Source: CAYXDR01 sp046498185
Lineage (GTDB): Bacteria; Desulfobacterota; DSM-4660; Desulfatiglandales; Desulfatiglandaceae
DNA: 16,941 nucleotides
Reading direction: 5' to 3'
Assembly (NCBI GenBank): GCA_046498185.1
Contig: JAWOBE010000144.1
Span: 1-16,941, forward strand
Part shown: positions 1 through 7,030 of the stretch, one piece after another
Numbering within the stretch: the stretch's first letter is position 1
Layout of the letters: the number at the start of each line of letters is the position of its first letter
Notes under the pieces: model-generated
Seen by the model: the letters and a program-made list of their open reading frames with translations, nothing else
What the model was told of the DNA's origin: nothing
The model's database searches: none
Made by a program: the position numbers and the translations under genes

Positions 1-48
1 CTGTAATCGCGTTCACTTATTTTTTCACAACTCCTTTAATTAAAAAAA

Positions 49-95
49 AAGCTGAAGAGGCCGCTTTTAATTTCTGCGGTGACTTCGGCTTTTTT
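49..95. terminator. Bidirectional rho-independent terminator
   Basis: Arms at 49-64 and 76-91 pair at 12 of 16 positions plus one G-U pair, with a 3-base internal mismatch and an 11-base loop. A T-run (90-95) follows on the plus strand and an A-run (42-50) precedes, which is a T-run on the minus strand. It probably ends a gene lying left of the window. No coding sequence can be recognised in bases 1-48. Confidence 0.7.
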
Positions 96-186
96 ATTCA
101 AGGCATGGTAGCGGGGGCAAAAGCTTCCCTTGAATGAATTGAAGAACTTCTGGTATTAGTTTAATTGGAATACATGATTGCCCTCA

Positions 187-215
187 TTCAAGTCTTTTTA
201 CCGCGATGATATAAT
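187..215 (+). promoter_or_regulatory. Candidate sigma-70 promoter for the glycosidase gene
   Basis: A perfect -10 hexamer TATAAT lies at 210-215. Seventeen bases upstream is TTCAAG (187-192), a poor -35 with 3 of 6 consensus bases. The predicted transcript start is near 222. Bases 96-304 otherwise hold only the mRNA leader and an 8-codon mini-ORF (282-308, weak GAGGG site) whose TGA overlaps the ATG at 305. I regard that mini-ORF as likely chance. Confidence 0.45.
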
Positions 216-304
216 TCTTATTAAGTACTGTTGAACGAGCCTGGGCTCTTGAAGGTACCGTGATTTGCGGTATAGAGGGTAATGAAGACCAGCTGGAAAG
301 AATT

Positions 305-2581
305 ATGATTTTTTGGAAATGGTTCCCGTGGAAATACTTTATCAGACGTCTTGCTACATCACATGGGATGCTCGACCCGGTGCGCCTTTTTGCCAGGTTC
401 AGTAAATTTTCGCAGCCTTCCGAGGTGGCTGCCCCCACCGAACTGGTTCGGTCCAGCATCATTTTCCATGCCAGGGGCCTTCTGAACTCACGAGCGATTC
501 AAAGTAACCTGGACTGGTTATGGCCTTACTGGGTGCGGCGGCAGTTCGACCCCCACGATCTTTCATTCATTCCCCGGTCATTTTCTCTTACCCATGTGAA
601 CATGACTGGTAGAAACTGGACCGCAGTGGGTCTTCCGGGGTGTGCCGCATACCCACTGGTGGATCCCAGGGGGCTGGTGACACCTTTCTTCGACGGATGG
701 TCCCTGGACTGCTGGCTTATCGACAGTGAAGGGGGAGAGAATTTACTGCCGCCGCGCATCGATGATGTGGAACAGCGCTACCTGATGGATGGGGGGCGCC
801 TCGCAGTTGAAACATCTTTGAATCATGGATCGATGCGGCTTTCATCCATCGTGGAACTGGAACTTGTGGACGCAAGTCCGGTCCTTCGTATCCGCTATGA
901 TGCACGAAGTGGCACTTCCTGCCGCCTGGTTGTTGCCCTCAGGCCTTTCAACCCGGAAGGTTTGAGCTTTGTCAACAAATTGAGACTGGAAACCGACAGG
1001 TGGATAATCGACGGGTCCGGGGTGGTTGAATTTGGTGACCCGCCGGATGCTTGCAGGATTTCCACCTTCCGAGAGGGGGATGTATTAGCCGCCCTCGACT
1101 CGGAAAGCATGGATATGGCGACGGATGGCGAGTGCGATGTCGGAATGCTTTCTGCGGCAGCTTTGTACGATATGAAAGGGGGCTCCCGCCAGCTGGAATT
1201 GAGCGTCGATGTCAGCAGGGATCCGGAATATGATCCATCCGCATCCTTTCTCCCTTTCACAGAAAGCTGGGATGAGGCACTGGAAGGTGCATGCGGGCTT
1301 GACGTGCCGGATGACCGCTTCCAATATCTTTTTGATGCTGCTGTTCGAACCCTGGTGCTTCATTCCCCGCTGGATGTCTACCCCGGCCCGTTTTATTACA
1401 AGCGATTCTGGTTCCGGGATGCGGTTATGATCCTGAATGCGTTGCTGACCGCCGGTTTCCACGATCGGGCGGAACGTATAATCGACCGATTCGGTGCACG
1501 GCAGACCGCCAGGGGATATTTCCTCTCCCAGAACGGGGAATGGGATTCCAACGGGCAGGTGCTTTGGGTCTTGAAACGCTTCAAAGATTTGACCGGACGA
1601 AATGTTCCTCAAAAGTGGATGAAAAGCTTGGTTAAAGGGGGCGAGTGGCTGCGCCGAAAACGGCTTCCGACCGATTCCGGTTTACTTCACCAGGGACTCC
1701 TGCCCGCGGGTTTCAGCGCCGAACACCTCGGAAACAACGATTTTTACTACTGGGACGATTTCTGGGCGATAGCGGGCCTTCGTGCGGCGGCCTGCGTACT
1801 TGAATCTGCAGGCGATTGGACGACCGCCTCCGCGTTCAGGCATGAAGCGGAAGATCTTGCCGATTGTGTCGAACGAAGCCTGGACCGATCGGTACACATC
1901 CGTAAAATAGACGCAATTCCGGCTTCTCCTTACAGACGGATGGACGCCGGTGCGGTTGGCTCCCTGGCGGCCGGCTATCCTCTTCAGCTCCGTTCTCCCG
2001 ATGATGCCCGCCTTCTGCGGACCGTGGAATATCTTTTTGATCATTGCTTTGTGGACGGGGCGTTTTTCCAAGACATGATTCATTCAGGCCTCAACCCGTA
2101 CCTGTCGCTTCACTGCGCCCAGGTGTTTCTCAGGGCGGGGAGCAGTCGGTGGCTCCCGATAGTCGAAAAAGTAGCCGGACTGGCATCGTCCACCGGACAG
2201 TGGCCCGAGGCCGTCCATCCGCAAACGGGCGCCGGATGCATGGGGGATGGCCAGCATGTCTGGGCGTCGGCTGAGTGGGTGATGATGATGGGTAATATGT
2301 TTGTCCGGGAAGAAGGGGATAATTTGATCATTGGCGAGGGCATCCCCGGGCACTGGATCAAGGGGGGCGGCCGAATGTCCATGGGTCCGGTTTACACCTC
2401 GTTCGGACGGGTCACGGTTGATATCTTGGCTGAAAAGGGCGGGGTGGACGTGAAAATTATGGCCTGTTGGAGGAAAAAGCCGGAAAGGGTGTTTGTTCGC
2501 TTGCCGGCGGCCTTAGAAGAACGTGAATTGGAACCTGAAACCCGCATGGAGACGAACGTTCAAGTCCGTGCGGACAAATAG
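305..2581 (+). CDS. Six-hairpin glycosidase, glucoamylase/debranching-enzyme-like
   Basis: A 758-residue soluble protein with no signal peptide. An N-terminal beta-rich domain covers roughly residues 85-315, followed by an (alpha/alpha)6 barrel from about 335 to 665. Barrel motifs typical of glucoamylase/amylo-alpha-1,6-glucosidase-like enzymes are visible: FWFRD (D372), NGEWDSNGQ (E412), a YYWDDFW segment (482-487), GQWPEAVHPQTG (631-642) and GDGQHVWASAEW (647-658). D372 and E412 are plausible acid residues, but this is inferred. It probably hydrolyses alpha-glucosidic bonds in glycogen-like glucans; the exact linkage and GH family cannot be fixed. I chose ATG 305 because the protein then opens MIFWKWFPWK, which resembles related proteins as I recall them. 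A GTG at 260 would add 15 residues and has an equally modest ribosome site (GAAGG). A zinc-ribbon gene follows 18 bases after the stop, so the two probably share a transcript. Confidence 0.8.
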   Translation: MIFWKWFPWKYFIRRLATSHGMLDPVRLFARFSKFSQPSEVAAPTELVRSSIIFHARGLLNSRAIQSNLDWLWPYWVRRQFDPHDLSFIPRSFSLTHVNMTGRNWTAVGLPGCAAYPLVDPRGLVTPFFDGWSLDCWLIDSEGGENLLPPRIDDVEQRYLMDGGRLAVETSLNHGSMRLSSIVELELVDASPVLRIRYDARSGTSCRLVVALRPFNPEGLSFVNKLRLETDRWIIDGSGVVEFGDPPDACRISTFREGDVLAALDSESMDMATDGECDVGMLSAAALYDMKGGSRQLELSVDVSRDPEYDPSASFLPFTESWDEALEGACGLDVPDDRFQYLFDAAVRTLVLHSPLDVYPGPFYYKRFWFRDAVMILNALLTAGFHDRAERIIDRFGARQTARGYFLSQNGEWDSNGQVLWVLKRFKDLTGRNVPQKWMKSLVKGGEWLRRKRLPTDSGLLHQGLLPAGFSAEHLGNNDFYYWDDFWAIAGLRAAACVLESAGDWTTASAFRHEAEDLADCVERSLDRSVHIRKIDAIPASPYRRMDAGAVGSLAAGYPLQLRSPDDARLLRTVEYLFDHCFVDGAFFQDMIHSGLNPYLSLHCAQVFLRAGSSRWLPIVEKVAGLASSTGQWPEAVHPQTGAGCMGDGQHVWASAEWVMMMGNMFVREEGDNLIIGEGIPGHWIKGGGRMSMGPVYTSFGRVTVDILAEKGGVDVKIMACWRKKPERVFVRLPAALEERELEPETRMETNVQVRADK

Positions 2582-2599
2582 ACAGGAAGGAGGCTGGCA

Positions 2600-2764
2600 A
2601 TGGTGTTAAGGGGATCATACGGGATCAAGGATCGGACGATGCCGGTGAGTTGCCCGGCTTGCCTGGGCGCTGTCGATGTGCCGATCATAGAGCTGGAGCG
2701 TGTGAAGGAGATCGTTTGCCCGCACTGCGGCCGGAGACTCCTTGTCGAACCGGGGAAAAAATAA
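2600..2764 (+). CDS. Zinc-ribbon miniprotein, 54 aa
   Basis: A short gene with a strong ribosome site (AGGAAGGAGG at 2584-2593, 6 bases before the ATG). The product has two CxxC knuckles, CPAC (C18, C21) and CPHC (C40, C43), separated by 18 residues. This is the usual four-cysteine layout of a small zinc ribbon, with no other domain. It starts 18 bases after the glycosidase stop, so it is probably co-transcribed. It ends 14 bases before the convergent GT4 gene. The role is unknown; metal binding and protein or nucleic-acid contact are inferred from the fold only. An internal ATG (codon 14, 2639) is a less likely start because no good ribosome site precedes it. Confidence 0.7.
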   Translation: MVLRGSYGIKDRTMPVSCPACLGAVDVPIIELERVKEIVCPHCGRRLLVEPGKK

Positions 2765-2778
2765 GCATTTCTGCTTTA

Positions 2779-4074
2779 TCAATGGTTTTCGGAAGGTTCA
2801 CCCTTTACCGCCATGGCCGCTGCGGTAGCCTTTTTTCGGAGAAGCTCCCACTCGACTTTTATCGAATCGAGAACCCGGGTCCATTGCACGAAGATTTCCT
2901 GTTCCGGTTCTTCGATGCGGGATCGCTCGTGTTCAAGGACCTCGATGTAGAGATTCTCGAGATGTTCAGCAGAGGCTTCACGGGAAAAACGAGCGGCCGT
3001 AAGCCGAGCTTCATGTAAACAATTCCGCTGGAATTCCTCATTTTGAAGGAAATTTTCGACAGCCCGGGTGAATTCTTCCGGCGTTGTATCCTGCGGTAGG
3101 AGCCTGCCGTTGATTCCGTCTTTCACCACCTCCCTCGCTCCCGGCGCATCGATTGCCACCACCGGCATACCGGCCGCCATCGCTTCGACCAGCACCATGC
3201 CTTGCGTCTCGCTGGTGGATGCGAACACGAACAGATCCATCGAGCAATAGGCATCGGCAAGAGCAGACCCGGTAAGCGATCCCGTCATAATCAGCCTCGA
3301 TTTCACGCCGGCTGAACGCGCTTTATCAATAATTGTCGTGGACGAGGGGCCTTCACCCACGACGACGAACACCGCGTCCGGTTGCTGTTTCAGCACTTGG
3401 ATCACGGCTTCCGCCAGATAAGCCAGGTTTTTTTCAGGCGCGAGACGTCCGACATGCCCTAGTACAGGAGTTGAGGAATCTATCCCGTGGTTGCGCCGGA
3501 AAATTTCCCCTTTGCCCTTTCGAAAGAATTCCAGGTCGATGCCGGTGGGGATTTCAGTGATCGGAGAAACAACCCCTCGTTCCTTGATCAACCGGGCGAC
3601 GCTGAGGCTGGGAGCCACCACCCTGTTACACATGTTTGCATAATGGGTTGAAAGATTAATCACGAATCGCCTCATTGAGGGCGAGTCAAGGGAGACATAG
3701 TGGGTATAACGCTCATAAAGCGTGTGATGGGTGAATACAAGAGGAAGCTCCCGGCGCGCGGCCGTCCGCAGAGCAGCGTCCCCCATCAGGAAGGGGTGAT
3801 GACTATGAATCAGGGAGGGTTGAAACGCGTCCAAAGATTTTTTCAAAAGAAACGGGACCGGGATGCGCACCGAGAAATCGCTGCCATTGAAATTCTGAAC
3901 GGCCGGGACGCGGAACACGTCCGGATCCTTTTCTTCCGGAGCGTCCTGAAAACTCGGGGCCACCACCAGCACTCGGTGCCCGCGCTTTCTTAGATCACAT
4001 GCGAAAGTATGCACAGAGCGGGCGACACCCCCCACATGTGGAAGATAAGTATTTGTAAACATACATATATTCAT
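2779..4074 (-). CDS. GT4 glycosyltransferase, diacylglycerol glucosyltransferase-like
   Basis: A 431-residue GT-B fold enzyme. The N-terminal acceptor domain has the nucleotide-sugar loop GGVARSVH (15-22) and a segment with HSHHPFLMG (90-98) and HHTLYERYTHY (116-126). That last pattern resembles diacylglycerol glucosyltransferases of the alMGS/DGlcDAG synthase type. The C-terminal donor domain shows GHVGRLAPEKN (206-216, R210 and K215) and the E-x7-E retaining motif (E289, E297). The likely reaction is retaining transfer of a sugar from a nucleotide sugar to a membrane lipid; the lipid acceptor is inferred from the motif. The final ~50 residues beyond the GT-B core are charged, possibly an amphipathic membrane-associating tail. 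GGAG lies 5 bases before the ATG. It converges on the zinc-ribbon gene and diverges from the acyl-CoA synthetase gene. Confidence 0.85.
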   Translation of the reverse strand: MNICMFTNTYLPHVGGVARSVHTFACDLRKRGHRVLVVAPSFQDAPEEKDPDVFRVPAVQNFNGSDFSVRIPVPFLLKKSLDAFQPSLIHSHHPFLMGDAALRTAARRELPLVFTHHTLYERYTHYVSLDSPSMRRFVINLSTHYANMCNRVVAPSLSVARLIKERGVVSPITEIPTGIDLEFFRKGKGEIFRRNHGIDSSTPVLGHVGRLAPEKNLAYLAEAVIQVLKQQPDAVFVVVGEGPSSTTIIDKARSAGVKSRLIMTGSLTGSALADAYCSMDLFVFASTSETQGMVLVEAMAAGMPVVAIDAPGAREVVKDGINGRLLPQDTTPEEFTRAVENFLQNEEFQRNCLHEARLTAARFSREASAEHLENLYIEVLEHERSRIEEPEQEIFVQWTRVLDSIKVEWELLRKKATAAAMAVKGEPSENH

Positions 4075-4129
4075 TGTTGCTCCACAATTAGATTCGTCAA
4101 GAGCTTTGGATAGATGAAAATTTTCAATA

Positions 4130-4135
4130 ATTATA
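4130..4135 (-). promoter_or_regulatory. Candidate -10 element for the GT4 gene
   Basis: TATAAT on the minus strand, about 55 bases before the GT4 start codon. The sequence 15-18 bases further upstream is a poor match to a -35, so only the -10 is supported. It would give a leader of roughly 50 bases. Confidence 0.3.
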
Positions 4136-4176
4136 GTCGAGGAACGATTAAAAAGATATAGGGGGAGGTTCGAAAA

Positions 4177-4239
4177 ATGGAAAAGCGCGTATCGGGTAAA
4201 ATTTACAGGTTTGATGGTATGGACAACCGGCGTATTTAG
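4177..4239 (+). CDS. Possible 20-aa leader ORF upstream of the acyl-CoA synthetase
   Basis: An ATG-initiated ORF of 20 codons ending in TAG, with a very strong purine-rich ribosome site (GGGGGAGG, 4161-4168) 8 bases before the start. The peptide is basic (K3, K8, and R4, R11, R18, R19) and unrecognised. It lies 58 bases before the next start codon. It could be a regulatory leader peptide, a small protein, or chance. No run of a single amino acid codon that would suggest classical attenuation is present. Support rests only on the ribosome site and position. Confidence 0.25.
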   Translation: MEKRVSGKIYRFDGMDNRRI

Positions 4240-4297
4240 AGTGAGAATAGCCTCAGCACAGGGTACCTTTACGATAGCATGATTGAAAGGAAATGCA

Positions 4298-6964
4298 ATG
4301 GGGATTTACAATCTGGAAAAGATCTTTGAGCCGGACAGTGTCGCGGTTGTCGGCGCAAGCGAAAAATCCGGCAGCATAGGCTCGGCTGTTGTTACAAACT
4401 TAATGGAGGGTGGATACCCGGGAAGAATCATCCCGGTTCATCCGAAGTACCGGCGGGTGCACGGTCTGGATGCGCTTGAGTCGTTGAACGCTGTGGATGG
4501 GGAGGTTGATTTGGCTGTGATTGCGACTCCAATAGCCACCGTTCCCGATATTATTGAAACATGCGTTGAAAAGGAATTGGGCGCGGCCATTGTGCTTTCA
4601 GCCGGAGGCCGTGAAGCAGGGGACAAGGGCCGTGAGATCGAAGCTGAAATTGAAGAGAAAGCCAGAACAGGAGGCCTTCGCATTTTAGGTCCCAACTGCC
4701 TTGGCGTTATAGCACCCGGCAGCAAACTGAACGCAAGCTTTGCACCCCAGATGCCCGCCGCAGGAAAAATTGCTTTCGTGTCTCAAAGCGGTGCCATCTG
4801 CACTGCGATGCTTGACCTTTCCTTGAAAGAACACATCGGATACAGCCATTTTATCAGCACCGGTTCGATGCTGGATATTGATTTCGGTGACCTTATCGAT
4901 TACCTCGGCAATGAAGCGCAGGTTGACAGCATTCTTCTGTATATCGAGAGCTTGACCAATTTCAGGAAATTCATGAGCGCTGCGCGTGCGGTTTCGCGTA
5001 TTAAACCGATTATCGCCCTGAAGGCGGGGAAAAGCAAGGCGGGTTCCCGAGCCGCCGCGTCGCATACCGGCGCTATGACCGGTGAGGATGCGGTCTATGA
5101 TGCAGCGTTTAAACGTGCGGGAATCACCCGGGTGGGAACCCTTGGGGAGTTTTTCGACTGTGCGGAACTGCTTGCAAAGCAAAAGCCGCCTGCAGGTCCA
5201 AAAGTCGTGGTCATAACCAATGCCGGTGGGCCCGGGGTTATGGCTGCAGACAGTATTTCCGAAGCCGGCCTCGATATGTCTCCCCTGCCGGAGAAAATTG
5301 AAAAACGACTGGATGACATTCTGCCTCCTTTCTGGAGTAAGGCCAACCCCATCGATATTCTGGGAGATGCCGGGGTCGATCGTTATGCTGAAACCATTCG
5401 TTGCTGTTTTGATACAGGAGAATTCGATGGCATGCTGGTTATCGTCAACCCTCAAGCGATGACCAAACCGGAGGCTTTGGCGGAAAAACTGGCTGATATA
5501 TTGAAGGAAAGGCCTTACCTGGTTGTTACAAGCCTAATGGGTGGTGTGGAAATGGAAAACGCAGTGAATCTTCTCAATCAGGCCGGGCTTCCCACCTACG
5601 ATACCCCTGAAAGGGCGGTAAAGGCGTTCATGTATCTTCACCAGTATGCCCGGAATCTTGAAGAACTGCAGCAAATACCGCCGAAAATCATAAAGGAACT
5701 TGACGTGGATTATGAAAAAGCCCTTGCCTTTATCCAGTCCAGGTTGGAGCAGGGAGAGGGTTTTCTTACCGAGGTGGAGTCCAGGGAGTTGTTGAAGGCC
5801 TATGGTATCCGTGTAAACCCTGTGCAGGTTGCATCCTCATCTGAAGAATGTGTACAAATGTCTGAGGAAATGGGTTATCCGGTCGTGATGAAAATTCTTT
5901 CCCCCGATATCGTGCATAAAACCGACGCCGGTGGGGTGGCCACCGGGCTTCGATCTCCCGAAGCAGTCTCCGAGGCCTATCTGCGGCTGCATGATGCAGC
6001 GCGCCAATACGCCCCAGGGGCGGACCTGCAGGGCGTAACCATTCAGCCGATGATCGAAGGCTCCGGCCTCGAATGTTTCATAGGCGGCAAGATGGATACC
6101 AATTTTGGTCCGATCGTGATGTTCGGGATGGGTGGTATTTACGCGGAGGTTTTGCAGGACAGGGCGATAGGGCTCCCACCCATGAACCGGTTGCTTGCCG
6201 GCCATTTAATGGAAAATACCCGCGTTTACCAGCTTTTGAAAGGGTACCGCAACCGCCGCGGCGTCGATTTGGTGCGTATGGAGGAAATGTTGATCCGATT
6301 TTCGGAATTGCTGATGGATTTTCCGGAAATAGATGAAGCCGATTTAAATCCTGTTTTGTTTTCAGAAGGAGAGCCCTGTGTCGTGGACGCGCGGATCAGC
6401 CTGAAGCAATCGGCAATAAAAGCGCCGATGCACATGGCCATCAGTCCTTACCCCTCCGAATACGAATGTCACCTGACGACGGAGGAAGGGCGCTCCGTTT
6501 TTCTGCGCCCGATAAAACCGGAAGATGCACCGGCGTTGGAAAATCTCTTTGAAACGTTATCGCCGACAACCATCTATTATCGTTTTTTCGGCGCGATGAA
6601 GTCCATTTCCCATAAGATGCTCGCCAGATTTACCCAGATCGACTATGATCGCGAAATCGCAATGGTGGCCTTCGACTCAAATGGTCAAGTCGGAGATGAA
6701 ATATTGGCGGTCGGAAGAATTATCGGCGATCCGGACGGACGTCGCGGCGAATTCGCCATCGTTGTCGGGGATCCCTGGCAGGGACAGGGAATCGGGGCCG
6801 CGGTGCTGCAAAAATGCATCGAAATTGCGGAAGAACGTGGTTTCGAACACATCGAAGGTCCTGTGCTGGCGGAAAATAACAAAATGCTGAAACTGGGGCG
6901 CAAGCTGGGTTTCGAGGTCCTGCAACAAGAAGGCGAAGAATATCAGCTGCGTCTGGATTTTTAA
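4298..6964 (+). CDS. ADP-forming acyl-CoA synthetase fused to a GNAT acetyltransferase
   Basis: An 888-residue protein with four parts. A CoA-binding Rossmann domain covers about 5-130. Succinyl-CoA-ligase-like domains cover about 135-430, with SQSGA at 163-167 and a SHTGA loop carrying H256. An ATP-grasp domain covers about 475-705 (PVVMKI, then HKTDAGG with H540). A C-terminal GNAT domain covers about 725-888, with DYDRE near 782-786 and the acetyl-CoA loop QGQGIG at 828-833. In NDP-forming acetyl-CoA synthetases the histidine of the SHTG loop is phosphorylated while acyl-CoA, ADP and phosphate are converted to acid, CoA and ATP. It is kept here, unlike in enterobacterial PatZ/Pat, reported to lack it. 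The protein could therefore both make ATP and acetylate lysines. I chose ATG 4298 because AAAGGA lies 6 bases upstream; a TTG at 4283 would add five residues. A strong terminator follows. Confidence 0.9.
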   Translation: MGIYNLEKIFEPDSVAVVGASEKSGSIGSAVVTNLMEGGYPGRIIPVHPKYRRVHGLDALESLNAVDGEVDLAVIATPIATVPDIIETCVEKELGAAIVLSAGGREAGDKGREIEAEIEEKARTGGLRILGPNCLGVIAPGSKLNASFAPQMPAAGKIAFVSQSGAICTAMLDLSLKEHIGYSHFISTGSMLDIDFGDLIDYLGNEAQVDSILLYIESLTNFRKFMSAARAVSRIKPIIALKAGKSKAGSRAAASHTGAMTGEDAVYDAAFKRAGITRVGTLGEFFDCAELLAKQKPPAGPKVVVITNAGGPGVMAADSISEAGLDMSPLPEKIEKRLDDILPPFWSKANPIDILGDAGVDRYAETIRCCFDTGEFDGMLVIVNPQAMTKPEALAEKLADILKERPYLVVTSLMGGVEMENAVNLLNQAGLPTYDTPERAVKAFMYLHQYARNLEELQQIPPKIIKELDVDYEKALAFIQSRLEQGEGFLTEVESRELLKAYGIRVNPVQVASSSEECVQMSEEMGYPVVMKILSPDIVHKTDAGGVATGLRSPEAVSEAYLRLHDAARQYAPGADLQGVTIQPMIEGSGLECFIGGKMDTNFGPIVMFGMGGIYAEVLQDRAIGLPPMNRLLAGHLMENTRVYQLLKGYRNRRGVDLVRMEEMLIRFSELLMDFPEIDEADLNPVLFSEGEPCVVDARISLKQSAIKAPMHMAISPYPSEYECHLTTEEGRSVFLRPIKPEDAPALENLFETLSPTTIYYRFFGAMKSISHKMLARFTQIDYDREIAMVAFDSNGQVGDEILAVGRIIGDPDGRRGEFAIVVGDPWQGQGIGAAVLQKCIEIAEERGFEHIEGPVLAENNKMLKLGRKLGFEVLQQEGEEYQLRLDF

Positions 6965-6994
6965 AGCTGGAAAATGTACAAAATGTCTTCAAAC

Positions 6995-7016
6995 TCTGGT
7001 TCCAACCAGATTTTTT
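6995..7016 (+). terminator. Rho-independent terminator after the acyl-CoA synthetase
   Basis: A perfect 7-bp inverted repeat, TCTGGTT (6995-7001) and AACCAGA (7004-7010), is directly followed by six T residues (7011-7016). The tip would open to a 4-base loop with a 6-bp stem. It lies 31 bases past the synthetase stop and only 14 bases before the ATPase start codon. Confidence 0.75.
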
Positions 7017-7030
7017 CGTGCAGATAACCA

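Noticed and set aside
282..308. 8-codon mini-ORF whose stop overlaps ATG 305
   Set aside because: The ribosome site spacing is too short, and a mini-ORF of this size is expected by chance.
1085..1612. A 175-codon minus-strand ORF inside the glycosidase gene
   Set aside because: It is antisense to the barrel motifs of the glycosidase, with no recognisable domain and no ribosome site support.
4685..5455. A 256-codon minus-strand ORF
   Set aside because: It is fully antisense to a highly conserved part of the acyl-CoA synthetase, and its translation shows no domain pattern.
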